This document shows positions 33,898 to 41,991 of a stretch of DNA of 64,000 nt, one piece after another. Position numbers and translations under genes: made by a program. Each line of letters begins with the position of its first letter. The stretch's first letter is position 1. The DNA comes from Desulfothermus sp964427155 (lineage in GTDB: Bacteria; Desulfobacterota; Desulfovibrionia; Desulfovibrionales; Desulfothermaceae), in NCBI GenBank assembly GCA_964427155.1, contig CAYRSC010000024.1, positions 186,001-250,000 of the forward strand. The letters run 5' to 3'. Below the pieces are notes generated by a model. The model was given only the letters and a program-made list of their open reading frames with translations, did not search any database and had not been told where the DNA came from.

Positions 33898-34623
33898 TTA
33901 AAGACGAAATTTCTCTCCTAGATATAATCTCCTGGCCACATCGCTGGAGGCAATCTCTTCAGGGGTCCCCTCCAGGATAATCCTGCCGTCGTAGAGGAGG
34001 TATATCCTATCACAGATGCTCATGGTATCCCGGACATTGTGATCCGATATAAGCACCCCAATGCCCTGGCCCTTCAAGCCGGATATAATCTGCTGAATAT
34101 CAATCACCGCAAGGGGATCAATCCCTGCAAATGGCTCATCCAGCAGGATGAATACTGGACGTCGGATAAGGGCCCGAGCTATCTCCAGTCTTCTTCTCTC
34201 TCCCCCCGAAAGAAAGGAGGCCCTTTGTCTGGCCAGCTTTTCTATACCCAGCTCCCTTAAAAGTCCCCTCAATCTCTCCTCTTGTTCAGCAGGGGATAGT
34301 CCTGTAAATTCCAAGACGATCTTGAGATTATCCTCTACTGAAAGCCTCTTAAATACAGAACTCTCCTGGGGAAGATAACTTATTCCCGCCCTTGCCCTCT
34401 TAAATAAAGGCCAGGAGGTTATCTCCTTTTCATCCAGAAATATGCCCCCCTGGGAAGGGGAAATTATCCCCACCAGCATATAAAAGGTGGTGGTCTTTCC
34501 TGCCCCATTGGGTCCAAGGAGTCCCACCACCTCCCCCTGGGAGAGATGGATGTCCACCTCATGGACCACAGTCCTCTTGCGGTATGTCTTGCTGAGCTTA
34601 TCTCCCCTTAATGTGTGTGGCAT
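33898..34623 (-). CDS. lptB: LPS export ABC transporter ATPase LptB
   Basis: 241-residue ATPase that drives LptFG extraction of lipopolysaccharide from the inner membrane. Walker A GPNGAGKTTTFYML, Q-loop YLPQESSVFKRL, signature LSGGERRRLEIARAL, Walker B FILLDEPFAGIDP and the switch His in ISDHNVRDT are all present. The start overlaps the lptA-like gene by 26 bp. No rpoN follows, unlike many Proteobacteria; the next gene on this strand is the EAL protein. Confidence 0.95.
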   Translation of the reverse strand: MPHTLRGDKLSKTYRKRTVVHEVDIHLSQGEVVGLLGPNGAGKTTTFYMLVGIISPSQGGIFLDEKEITSWPLFKRARAGISYLPQESSVFKRLSVEDNLKIVLEFTGLSPAEQEERLRGLLRELGIEKLARQRASFLSGGERRRLEIARALIRRPVFILLDEPFAGIDPLAVIDIQQIISGLKGQGIGVLISDHNVRDTMSICDRIYLLYDGRIILEGTPEEIASSDVARRLYLGEKFRL

Positions 34624-35194
34624 TCTTGGTCCCTTCAGAAGGGGTGTTATAAAATATTATCTCCACCTGTTTCCCTTTTGAGGAAAAAATCTCACTTGTA
34701 TTGGTGGATAGATCAATGAGTAGTCTGTCCCCTTTTATCTCATTCCTGTTCTCCCTGAGCACCACATCCCCCTGTAAAAGGATCTGGTGTTTCCTCAGGT
34801 CATAGTCTGCCTCCCGGGCAAACCCCTCCCTCCCCTTTAAAAGGATGTGCACCTCTCCCTGGGCCACTATCCTCTCCACAGCGTTCTTACCTTTCATGCC
34901 AAGAGTGCTATTGGTTGATCTTTCATTATTATTAAAAGAACCTACCTTTATATTTTTATTTAAAATAAAAACCATCTTCTTGCAGGTAATTTTCATATCT
35001 CCTTTTATAAGCTCTACATCTCCATAAAATATCATTTTTCTCTTTACATAATAATATATTGCTCTCTGTGATTTTATTTGAATGCTAGATACAGGGGGAG
35101 CAGAAATAGAAGGAGCAGCATAGGCACAACACGGATTACTTCCAGCTAGAAAAATTAAGATGAATAAATAAATAAGATGACTTTTAGGCAACAT
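34598..35194 (-). CDS. lptA: LPS periplasmic bridge protein LptA-like
   Basis: 198 residues with an N-terminal signal peptide (IYLFILIFLAGSNPCCAYA). The mature part is the OstA/LptA beta-jellyroll: SQRAIYYYVKRKMIFYGDVEL, IVAQGEVHILLK, READYDLRKHQILLQGDVV and then NEIKGDRLLIDL. It bridges LPS from LptC to the outer membrane. The first half, like lptC before it, is AT-rich with many ATA and AAA codons. It lies 12 nt after lptC. Confidence 0.88.
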   Translation of the reverse strand: MLPKSHLIYLFILIFLAGSNPCCAYAAPSISAPPVSSIQIKSQRAIYYYVKRKMIFYGDVELIKGDMKITCKKMVFILNKNIKVGSFNNNERSTNSTLGMKGKNAVERIVAQGEVHILLKGREGFAREADYDLRKHQILLQGDVVLRENRNEIKGDRLLIDLSTNTSEIFSSKGKQVEIIFYNTPSEGTKNATHIKGR

Positions 35195-35206
35195 TTTTAC
35201 ATCCTA

Positions 35207-35749
35207 TTATCCTGAAATTATAGTAAAATTTAAATTACCATCAAAAAAAATCTCCTTTGCATTTATATAGATTATCGCCTTATTACATTGAATGTGAAAG
35301 GAGTTAGAATTTATTTTTACCCCTTTACTTAATTCTATTTTTCCTACATTTAACATGTAATATGCCTCTTCACAGGTGATTTTAACTTCTCTATATCTTC
35401 CTACTACATCCATCCAAGCATGTAATACATTTTTCGTTCTATTGTATTTTCCTCTTTTAGCTCTAAAAAAAAATTCTTTTCCCTTGGTAAAAAAAAACAA
35501 TTCAGGATTGCTTAGGGAGATGATATTGCTATTTTCTTTCACATAAACTTTAGAAGATAAAAGCCTCCACGCTCCATATCTGGCTTTTCCTCTCATTTCT
35601 ATCTTTTTGATAAGGGACTCCACATGGAGCTGGGGCATAGAAGGGAGAGGGCGCTTCTGGAGATATTTGAGCTGAAAAAACATATAAAGGCCCCCCATGG
35701 CCACCAGGACCCCAACAAGGAGATATTTCAATCTATCCACCGCTCCCAT
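35207..35749 (-). CDS. lptC: LPS export protein LptC-like
   Basis: 180 residues: one N-terminal transmembrane anchor (LLVGVLVAMGGLYMFFQL) and a periplasmic beta-rich domain with KVYVKENSNIISLSNPELFFF, DVVGRYREVKITCEEAYY and IQCNKAIIYINA. LptC docks LptA onto LptBFG. The gene is clearly more AT-rich than its neighbours. It overlaps kdsC by 22 bp. Position between kdsC and lptA supports the call more than the sequence alone does. Confidence 0.85.
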   Translation of the reverse strand: MGAVDRLKYLLVGVLVAMGGLYMFFQLKYLQKRPLPSMPQLHVESLIKKIEMRGKARYGAWRLLSSKVYVKENSNIISLSNPELFFFTKGKEFFFRAKRGKYNRTKNVLHAWMDVVGRYREVKITCEEAYYMLNVGKIELSKGVKINSNSFHIQCNKAIIYINAKEIFFDGNLNFTIISG

Positions 35750-36243
35750 ACCCCTTTTAACTTGCCTTGAGCTCTCAATATAAAAGAAATGGCCTCTCTC
35801 ACAGCCCCCTCTCCTCCCCTTTTAGAAGATATCCACAGGGCCAGTCTTTTTATCTCTGGTTGTGCGTTTTTTACCGCCATTGGAAGGCCCACCATCCTCA
35901 TGGGAGCGGCATCCACCCAGTCATCCCCAAGATATGCCACCTGGGAAAGGGAAAGCCCCTTTCTGACTACCAACTCCTTTAAAAGTCCCCCTTTTTCCCT
36001 ATGACCTTCGTGGTATTCACAAATTCCCAGACCTTCTATCCTTTTTCTCACTGCCCTGGAGACAAGACCAGTGATAACGGCTATCTCAAGACCTGCATGC
36101 TGAGCAAGTTTTATCCCCAGTCCATCTTGGACACAAAATCTCTTTATTATCTGGCCTTCTTCACTATAATATAGTCCCCCATCTGTCATTACCCCATCCA
36201 CATCACATACCAGGAGCTTTATATTCTCTACTATTTCCCTCAT
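35728..36243 (-). CDS. kdsC: KDO 8-phosphate phosphatase
   Basis: 171-residue HAD phosphatase removing phosphate from 3-deoxy-D-manno-octulosonate 8-phosphate. The HAD nucleophile motif is CDVDGVMTDGG near the N-terminus; ITGLVSRAV and the YLGDDWVDAAPM motif carry the other catalytic residues. The short length without cap domain is typical of KdsC. It overlaps kdsA by 4 bp and lptC by 22 bp in the pyrG-kdsA-kdsC-lptCAB run. Confidence 0.94.
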   Translation of the reverse strand: MREIVENIKLLVCDVDGVMTDGGLYYSEEGQIIKRFCVQDGLGIKLAQHAGLEIAVITGLVSRAVRKRIEGLGICEYHEGHREKGGLLKELVVRKGLSLSQVAYLGDDWVDAAPMRMVGLPMAVKNAQPEIKRLALWISSKRGGEGAVREAISFILRAQGKLKGVWERWID

Positions 36244-37052
36244 TTTTTATCTATCTCCATTGCCTTTCTCAATTTAATGAGCCTCAGAACAAGGGGAGAT
36301 AGCTCCTGGAGAGGCCAACTGTTGGGGCCATCGCATAGGGCGTGGTCAGGAGAGGGATGAACCTCCATAAATATCCCATCACATCCTGCGGCCACCCCAC
36401 AAGATGCAAGGGTGGGGACAAATTCCCTATTTCCCCCGGAACACCTCCCCTTTCCCCCTGGTATCTGAACAGAATGGGTGGCGTCCAGGACAACAGGATA
36501 GCCAAAGGACTTCATAATGGGGATGGAGCGAAAGTCAACCACCAGGTTATTATAGCCAAAAGAACTACCCCTTTCTGTGAGCCACACCCTCTTATTCCCA
36601 GTGGAAACTACCTTGGCAATGGCATTTTCAATATCCCAAGGGGCCAAAAACTGTCCTTTCTTTATATTTACCACCCTTCCTGTATCCCCAGCCGCCAATA
36701 AAAGGTCGGTCTGCCTGCATAGAAAGGCTGGTATCTGAATTACGTCCACCACATGGGCCACCTCCTGGGCCTGTGAGGGCTCGTGTATATCCGTTATAAT
36801 GGGAAGGCCCGTCTCCTCCTTTACCTCCTTTAACATCTCCAATCCCTTTTTAAGGCCAGGTCCCCTAAAACTTGAAAGAGAGGTCCTGTTTGCCTTATCA
36901 AAGGAACTCTTAAATACCATCAAGAGAGAAAGCCTCTCAGAAAGCTCCTTCACTGTGCGGGCCACCTCTAGAACCACTTCCTGTGATTCAAGCACACAGG
37001 GACCTATGATAAAAAATAGCTCCCTTTGAGATCTGGAAAAGATATCTAGCAT
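36240..37052 (-). CDS. kdsA: KDO 8-phosphate synthase
   Basis: 270 residues: condenses phosphoenolpyruvate with arabinose 5-phosphate for the Kdo of lipopolysaccharide. Visible segments are FIIGPCVLES, FKSSFDKANRTS, TDIHEPSQAQEV, the DATHSVQIPGG motif and MEVHPSPDHALCDGPNSWP. The Cys in PAFLCRQTD and the metal-ligand candidates suggest the metal-dependent class but I cannot confirm it. It overlaps pyrG by 7 bp and kdsC by 4 bp. Confidence 0.95.
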   Translation of the reverse strand: MLDIFSRSQRELFFIIGPCVLESQEVVLEVARTVKELSERLSLLMVFKSSFDKANRTSLSSFRGPGLKKGLEMLKEVKEETGLPIITDIHEPSQAQEVAHVVDVIQIPAFLCRQTDLLLAAGDTGRVVNIKKGQFLAPWDIENAIAKVVSTGNKRVWLTERGSSFGYNNLVVDFRSIPIMKSFGYPVVLDATHSVQIPGGKGRCSGGNREFVPTLASCGVAAGCDGIFMEVHPSPDHALCDGPNSWPLQELSPLVLRLIKLRKAMEIDKK

Positions 37053-38692
37053 CCTGCCTCCCTCTTTTCTTTTGCCGCCCTAACAAAATGGACAAAGAGG
37101 GGATGGGGGTCCATGGGTTTTGATTTAAACTCAGGATGGAATTGACACCCAACAAACCAGCGATGATCCCTTATCTCCACTATCTCCACCAGGGTCTCAT
37201 CCGGGGAGACCCCGCTCAATATCATGCCCTTTTCTTCAAACATCTGGGCATAATCCTTATTAAACTCATAGCGATGTCTATGCCTCTCCTCAATTAACTC
37301 TCTCTCATATGCCTCATAACTTTTGGTCCCCTTTTTAAGGATACAGGGATAGGCCCCCAGCCTCATTGTTCCCCCCTTGTCTGAGGAGGAATCCCTCTTC
37401 TGGATACATTTCCTCCTTACATCAAACCATTCAGTCATAAGATATATAACAGGATGGGGAGTGGATGGATCAAACTCTGAGGAATTGGCCCCCTCCAGTT
37501 TAAGTACATTTCTAGCAAACTCTATTACAGAACACTGCATCCCAAGACATATTCCCAAAAAGGGAACATTATTCTCCCTAGCATACTTACACGCCAGTAT
37601 CTTCCCTTCCACCCCCCTGGAACCAAACCCCCCGGGCACCAGTATCCCATCCACATCTCCTAACTCCCGGGAGAGATTCTCCTCTGAGAGTTCCTCTGAA
37701 TTTATATACACCAGTTCAGGGGATAGCCCATTCTCTATCCCTCCATGTACCAGTGCCTCATGAAGGCTCTTATAGGACTCCTTTAGGTCCACATACTTTC
37801 CCACTATTGCAATCCTGGGACCTGGAGAGAGGGACCTTAATCTATCCACCAGCCTGATCCATGGGGTAAGGTCAGGGTTCTTGGCAGGAAGTCTCAACAT
37901 TATGGCTATCTTTTGATCTATACCCTCATGGTAAAAGGCAAGGGGGACCTCATAGATATTTTTTACATCTATAGCAGAAAAGACCGCATCAGGATCTACA
38001 TTACAAAAAAGGGCGATCTTCTTCTTTATCCCCTCATCCAGTTCCATTTCACTACGACACAGGATAATGTCGGGCTGGATACCAATACTTCTAAGCTCCT
38101 TTACGCTGTGCTGGGTAGGTTTTGTCTTGAGTTCCCCTGCGGTCTTTATATATGGGACAAGGGTAAGGTGGATATATAATACATTTTCCTTCCCCAGGTC
38201 AAAACGCATCTGCCGAATTGCCTCCAGAAAGGGCTGACCCTCAATATCTCCCACTGTCCCTCCTATCTCCACTATAGCCACATCCTCATCGTTCCTTACC
38301 ACATTTAAGATAACCTCTTTTATCTGATCCGTAATATGGGGAATGACCTGAACGGTTCCACCCAGATAATCTCCCCTCCTCTCCTTCTTTATCACCTCAT
38401 AATATATGCTTCCAGAGGTATAGTTGTTATACTTGGACATAGGGATGCCCAGATACCTTTCATAATGCCCCAGGTCCAGATCTGTTTCTGCCCCATCATC
38501 TGTGACATACACTTCCCCGTGCTGAAATGGATTCATGGTCCCAGGGTCCACATTTATATAGGGATCCAGCTTCTGGATGGTTACCTTAAGCCCCCTGGCC
38601 TTTAATAAGGCGCCAATAGAGGCCGCTGCCAACCCCTTCCCTAGGGAGGACAAAACTCCACCTGTAATAAATATAAATTTAGTCCTTTTCAT
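37046..38692 (-). CDS. pyrG: CTP synthase
   Basis: 548 residues converting UTP to CTP with glutamine as nitrogen donor. The N-terminal synthase domain starts TKFIFITGGVLSSLGKG with NVDPGTMNPFQHGEV; the C-terminal glutamine amidotransferase shows the nucleophile elbow GICLGMQ and the HPEFKSKP His-Glu pair. The start at ATG 38692 (MKRTKF) matches the family; an in-frame start 54 nt upstream adds residues not seen in PyrG. CTP is also needed for CMP-Kdo, which explains its place ahead of kdsA. Confidence 0.95.
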   Translation of the reverse strand: MKRTKFIFITGGVLSSLGKGLAAASIGALLKARGLKVTIQKLDPYINVDPGTMNPFQHGEVYVTDDGAETDLDLGHYERYLGIPMSKYNNYTSGSIYYEVIKKERRGDYLGGTVQVIPHITDQIKEVILNVVRNDEDVAIVEIGGTVGDIEGQPFLEAIRQMRFDLGKENVLYIHLTLVPYIKTAGELKTKPTQHSVKELRSIGIQPDIILCRSEMELDEGIKKKIALFCNVDPDAVFSAIDVKNIYEVPLAFYHEGIDQKIAIMLRLPAKNPDLTPWIRLVDRLRSLSPGPRIAIVGKYVDLKESYKSLHEALVHGGIENGLSPELVYINSEELSEENLSRELGDVDGILVPGGFGSRGVEGKILACKYARENNVPFLGICLGMQCSVIEFARNVLKLEGANSSEFDPSTPHPVIYLMTEWFDVRRKCIQKRDSSSDKGGTMRLGAYPCILKKGTKSYEAYERELIEERHRHRYEFNKDYAQMFEEKGMILSGVSPDETLVEIVEIRDHRWFVGCQFHPEFKSKPMDPHPLFVHFVRAAKEKREAGC

Positions 38693-38824
38693 ATCCTGGC
38701 CCCTTCCCTGCCTCACTTTTTGAAATTTATAACTCATCCTTGCCAAACCACAATTGCTCCTTATAACTTCATCTTTTCCAAAAGTCCATGACCAACCCCC
38801 ATCTCAATCTATCAAGGAAATCCC

Positions 38825-38853
38825 TTGACAACATAGTAAAAAAGGGATTAAAA
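38825..38853 (+). promoter_or_regulatory. Candidate promoter of tRNA-Ser
   Basis: TTGACA (38825-38830), 17-nt spacer, then a weak -10 TTAAAA (38848-38853), placing the start about 10 nt before the mature tRNA. The -35 is perfect, the -10 is poor. Confidence 0.45.
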
Positions 38854-38871
38854 GAGAAATTCCCAATGCTT

Positions 38872-38963
38872 GGAGAGGTGGCCGAGCTGGCTGAAGGCGC
38901 TCGCCTGCTAAGCGAGTATAGAGGCTAAAACCTCTATCGAGGGTTCAAATCCCTCCCTCTCCG
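38872..38963 (+). tRNA. tRNA-Ser (GCU)
   Basis: Complete class II tRNA of 92 nt. The acceptor stem GGAGAGG pairs with CCTCTCC (38956-38962); the discriminator is G. The anticodon stem CTCGC/GCGAG encloses loop CTGCTAA with anticodon GCT at 38907-38909, reading AGC/AGU. The long variable arm (TAGAGG...CCTCTA) is typical of serine. The T arm GAGGG-TTCAAAT-CCCTC is canonical. CCA is not encoded. It sits alone on the plus strand between pyrG and dsrN, followed by a T-rich stretch. Confidence 0.97.
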
Positions 38964-38997
38964 CTCTCCTTCTCTTTTCAATCCCTTTTTGTAAATC

Positions 38998-40437
38998 TCA
39001 ATAGTCCGCACAAAGCATAGGGCAGGGAAGCAAAGAGGAATTTTTATACTCTTTAAATCTATAGGCCGCCATCACAAAATTCTGTGCCCAGGAAGGGATA
39101 TGAAGGGCATGGATATGGTTGTAGGATGCAAAGGTGTTGTTTATAAGGAAACCATCACTCCTTTTGTATATACCCACCCCCCTCTTCATAGATAGACACA
39201 TCTTCACGGAAGAAAATAGAGAAGTATCATTGGCTACACACCGGGAATAATGGAATTCATGTCCACAAAAGGATGTCCCTTTCTTAAAAAAGGGATTTTC
39301 CTCCCGCACCTCCACCTGCGTATATCCATGTCCCTGAGGCCTCTTACAGACCTCCACTGAGAAGGGAAGTATCCCTGCCATGGGGTAGATATTCCCCTTA
39401 AACAATATGGACTTACATAGGTACATAAGTCCACCGCACTCTGCATAAATGGGAAGACCTTTTCTGGAGAGCCCTTTTATCTGCTCCCGCATCTCCCTAT
39501 TTTCTGAAAGCTCCTGGGCCAAGGTTTCCGGGAAACCACCTCCCAGATAAAGCCCATCTATTTCAGGCAACCCTCTTCCCTCAACTAGACTTATCCTCAT
39601 AAGGCTGGCCCCACATCTCTCAAGGGCCTCAAGGTTTTCGTGATAATAAAACCATAGGGAGCTATCCTTCACTACCCCTATTCTCACATCCCCCTTCTCT
39701 ACCACCCTTTCAGGCCAGTTAACAGGGGAGACAACCTGTAGGGGAGGGGCACCACATGCCATTTCCATCACCCTGTCCATATCCACATTTTCACATACCA
39801 CTCTTGCAAGGGTCTCCAGGGATTCCTCTGCCCCCCATTCCTTATCTGATACAAGTCCCATATGTCTTTCAGGGATGGGGTCCTTGGAAAGTTTGGGAAT
39901 CGCCCCAAGGACCTCAATGTCTGTATAGGTATGAACACACTGGGTGAGTATATTGCGATGTCTGGGACCACCTACCCTGTTCAGTATAACCCCATGTATC
40001 TTCACATCTTTTTCAAAGGCATTGAGACCAGATAGCAGGGCCGCCACAGTGCGGGTCACCTTGGTACAATCCACCACCACTATCACAGGAGACAAAAAGA
40101 GCTTACAAAGGTGGGAAGTGGAACAGGTCCCCTCCACATCCAGTCCATCAAACAGTCCCCTGTTTCCTTCAATAAATGCAAGGTCAAAGGATTTACCCCT
40201 CTCCCATAGGAGGGATAAGAGCATGCCATCGTCCATAAAAAAAGGATCCAGATTACTGGCCTCATGGCCTGCGGCCTTTTCCAACCATGAGGCATCAATA
40301 TAATCTGGACCCTTCTTAAAGGGCCTAACCCTTAAGCCCTTTTTTTTTAGTGCCCTGATCAGCCCAAGACTTACAATGGTTTTTCCAGAGCCCCCACAGA
40401 CTCCGGCCACCACCACTCTGGGAATTCTACAACTCAA
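38998..40437 (-). CDS. dsrN: DsrN, CobB/CbiA-type siroheme amidase
   Basis: 479 residues. N-terminal P-loop ATPase domain (VVAGVCGGSGKTIVSLGLIRAL) and C-terminal glutamine amidotransferase with nucleophile Cys in YAECGGLMYL and the CGHEFHYSR segment. CobB makes cobyrinate a,c-diamide; homologues placed after dsrABD are called DsrN and are thought to make the siroheme amide of DsrAB. Its position 5 nt after dsrD favours that role. A dual or cobalamin role cannot be excluded, although no other cobalamin genes are in the window. Confidence 0.88.
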   Translation of the reverse strand: MSCRIPRVVVAGVCGGSGKTIVSLGLIRALKKKGLRVRPFKKGPDYIDASWLEKAAGHEASNLDPFFMDDGMLLSLLWERGKSFDLAFIEGNRGLFDGLDVEGTCSTSHLCKLFLSPVIVVVDCTKVTRTVAALLSGLNAFEKDVKIHGVILNRVGGPRHRNILTQCVHTYTDIEVLGAIPKLSKDPIPERHMGLVSDKEWGAEESLETLARVVCENVDMDRVMEMACGAPPLQVVSPVNWPERVVEKGDVRIGVVKDSSLWFYYHENLEALERCGASLMRISLVEGRGLPEIDGLYLGGGFPETLAQELSENREMREQIKGLSRKGLPIYAECGGLMYLCKSILFKGNIYPMAGILPFSVEVCKRPQGHGYTQVEVREENPFFKKGTSFCGHEFHYSRCVANDTSLFSSVKMCLSMKRGVGIYKRSDGFLINNTFASYNHIHALHIPSWAQNFVMAAYRFKEYKNSSLLPCPMLCADY

Positions 40438-40442
40438 GGCCG

Positions 40443-40682
40443 TTAGTCTTCTCCTTCTGCATGGGCCTGTTTACCCACCCCGGGAAGGGAATACATGGTG
40501 GTACTTCCACTGGACCAAAAGGTCAATTTACCTTCATTTACCATCTCATTCACTATCTTTTTTGCCACCCTGGGCTTTTCTCCCAATATCTTTGCCAGGT
40601 CATTGAAATAAAATTTTGTTTTGTTTTTGGACTTTTTTTTCAGTTCCTCAATCAATTTTTCCTTTTGCTCTTCATAGGCCAT
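40443..40682 (-). CDS. dsrD: DsrD, activator of dissimilatory sulfite reductase
   Basis: 79 residues of the winged-helix DsrD family: KSKNKTKFYFNDLAKILGEK, then VNEMVNEGKLTFWSSGSTTMYSLPG. DsrD stimulates sulfite reduction by DsrAB and marks organisms with reductive-type Dsr. AGGAGG precedes its ATG by 7 nt. It is separated from dsrB by 68 nt that contain a terminator-like hairpin, and 5 nt from dsrN. It supports a reductive rather than sulfur-oxidising role for this locus. Confidence 0.95.
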   Translation of the reverse strand: MAYEEQKEKLIEELKKKSKNKTKFYFNDLAKILGEKPRVAKKIVNEMVNEGKLTFWSSGSTTMYSLPGVGKQAHAEGED

Positions 40683-40701
40683 CTTGCGCCTCCTTCACAA
40701 T

Positions 40702-40732
40702 TTAAAAAAGGGAGAGGCCCATCCTCTCCCTT
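40702..40732 (-). terminator. Rho-independent-type terminator between dsrB and dsrD
   Basis: On the minus strand a 10-bp stem AAGGGAGAGG / CCTCTCCCTT with a 5-nt loop (ATGGG) is immediately followed by a run of T (TTTTTTAAA), the standard intrinsic terminator form. It lies 19 nt after the dsrB stop and about 20 nt before the dsrD start, so dsrD-dsrN would be expressed at a lower level by read-through or RNA processing. Confidence 0.75.
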
Positions 40733-40750
40733 GCACTTTCCTCTACTCTC

Positions 40751-41956
40751 TTATTCAACTTTGAGGTCCCCATATTCAGTTGGGAACTTCTCGGTGAATT
40801 TAAAGTTGGTGGTCTGACGCCAGGTATAATAGGCGGGGTCACGGAAATCATCAATGAGATGGTGAGAGAAATCAAGCTCACAGACCTCAAAGAACTTCTC
40901 CCATCCAATCCTCTCTGCCCAGTCTCCAAGCCTCTCATACTTTCTGGCACCCTTGGCATACTCTTCTACTATCTTCCTAATGGTCTTGGCAAGGGTTGGC
41001 CAGCGAGGTGGCTCATTCTCTATAAAGGCCACCACTACCTTGGAGAACTTGGGAGCGGTTATCCTGTTGGATACCTTACCACCTGCCATAAGTACAATAC
41101 CATCACCTTCACTATCTGCCAGAGGTAGGGAAGGACACATGGTATAGCAGTTACCACAGAACATACACCTTTCCTGATTGATCTCCACAGACTTTACCTC
41201 AATCTCCTCTCCTGTCTTTTCAGAAACTATCTTCTTTTTCTTGGGCTTTACTGCACCAACAGGACACGCCGCTACAGCAAGAGGAATCTCACAGAGCTTA
41301 TCAATATATTCATCATCCACCATTGGGGGCTTTCTATGATATCCAAGAATAGCAATATCAGAACAGTGAACAGCACCACACATATTCAGACAACATGCAA
41401 GAGAGATACGAAGCTGTGCAGGAAGTCTCATCTTGCGGAAATCCTCAAAAAGCTCGTCCATTACCACCTTTACCGGACCAGAGGCATCAGTTGCAGGTGT
41501 ATGACAATGGATCCATCCCTGGGTATGTACAATATTTGTAATACTCGCCCCTGTACCACCAATGGGGAACTTATAAGAACCCCCAGGGAATTTCCTCTCC
41601 ATGAGGTCCTTCTTTAGGGCCTCTAATTTTTCTTTGGAATCCACCATAAACTCTATATTATTCCTGGTGGTGAACCTAAGATAGCCATCACAGTATTTAT
41701 CCGCTATATCCAGCGCCTCTCTCAGATACTGGACCGTCATGAGACGGGGCTCTCCAACCCTCACTGTATATACCACATCTCCGCTCTCTGCCTTGTGCAT
41801 GAGAACTCCTGGCTCTAATATCTCATGCCATAACCACTTCCCAAAGTTCTTCTTAATAATGGGGGGAAGAAACTCTGTGTAATGCCTGTTACCTATATCT
41901 GTAATCCTGTTTTCCAAAGGCTTGTCCGGATTATATCCTGAAGAAATAAATGCCAT
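40751..41956 (-). CDS. dsrB: Dissimilatory sulfite reductase, beta subunit
   Basis: 401 residues. With DsrA it reduces sulfite using siroheme and [4Fe-4S] clusters, delivering sulfur onto DsrC. Motifs are FTTRNNIEFMV, IVHTQGWIHCHTPA, a siroheme/cluster cysteine region (SLACCLNMCGAVHCSDIA), and a ferredoxin domain with CMFCGNCYTMCPSLPL. The length is at the long side for the family. It lies 35 nt downstream of dsrA and is followed by a terminator-like hairpin. Confidence 0.97.
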   Translation of the reverse strand: MAFISSGYNPDKPLENRITDIGNRHYTEFLPPIIKKNFGKWLWHEILEPGVLMHKAESGDVVYTVRVGEPRLMTVQYLREALDIADKYCDGYLRFTTRNNIEFMVDSKEKLEALKKDLMERKFPGGSYKFPIGGTGASITNIVHTQGWIHCHTPATDASGPVKVVMDELFEDFRKMRLPAQLRISLACCLNMCGAVHCSDIAILGYHRKPPMVDDEYIDKLCEIPLAVAACPVGAVKPKKKKIVSEKTGEEIEVKSVEINQERCMFCGNCYTMCPSLPLADSEGDGIVLMAGGKVSNRITAPKFSKVVVAFIENEPPRWPTLAKTIRKIVEEYAKGARKYERLGDWAERIGWEKFFEVCELDFSHHLIDDFRDPAYYTWRQTTNFKFTEKFPTEYGDLKVE

Positions 41957-41991
41957 AATAGTCCTCCTTAACGAGATGATTTTAAAATTTA

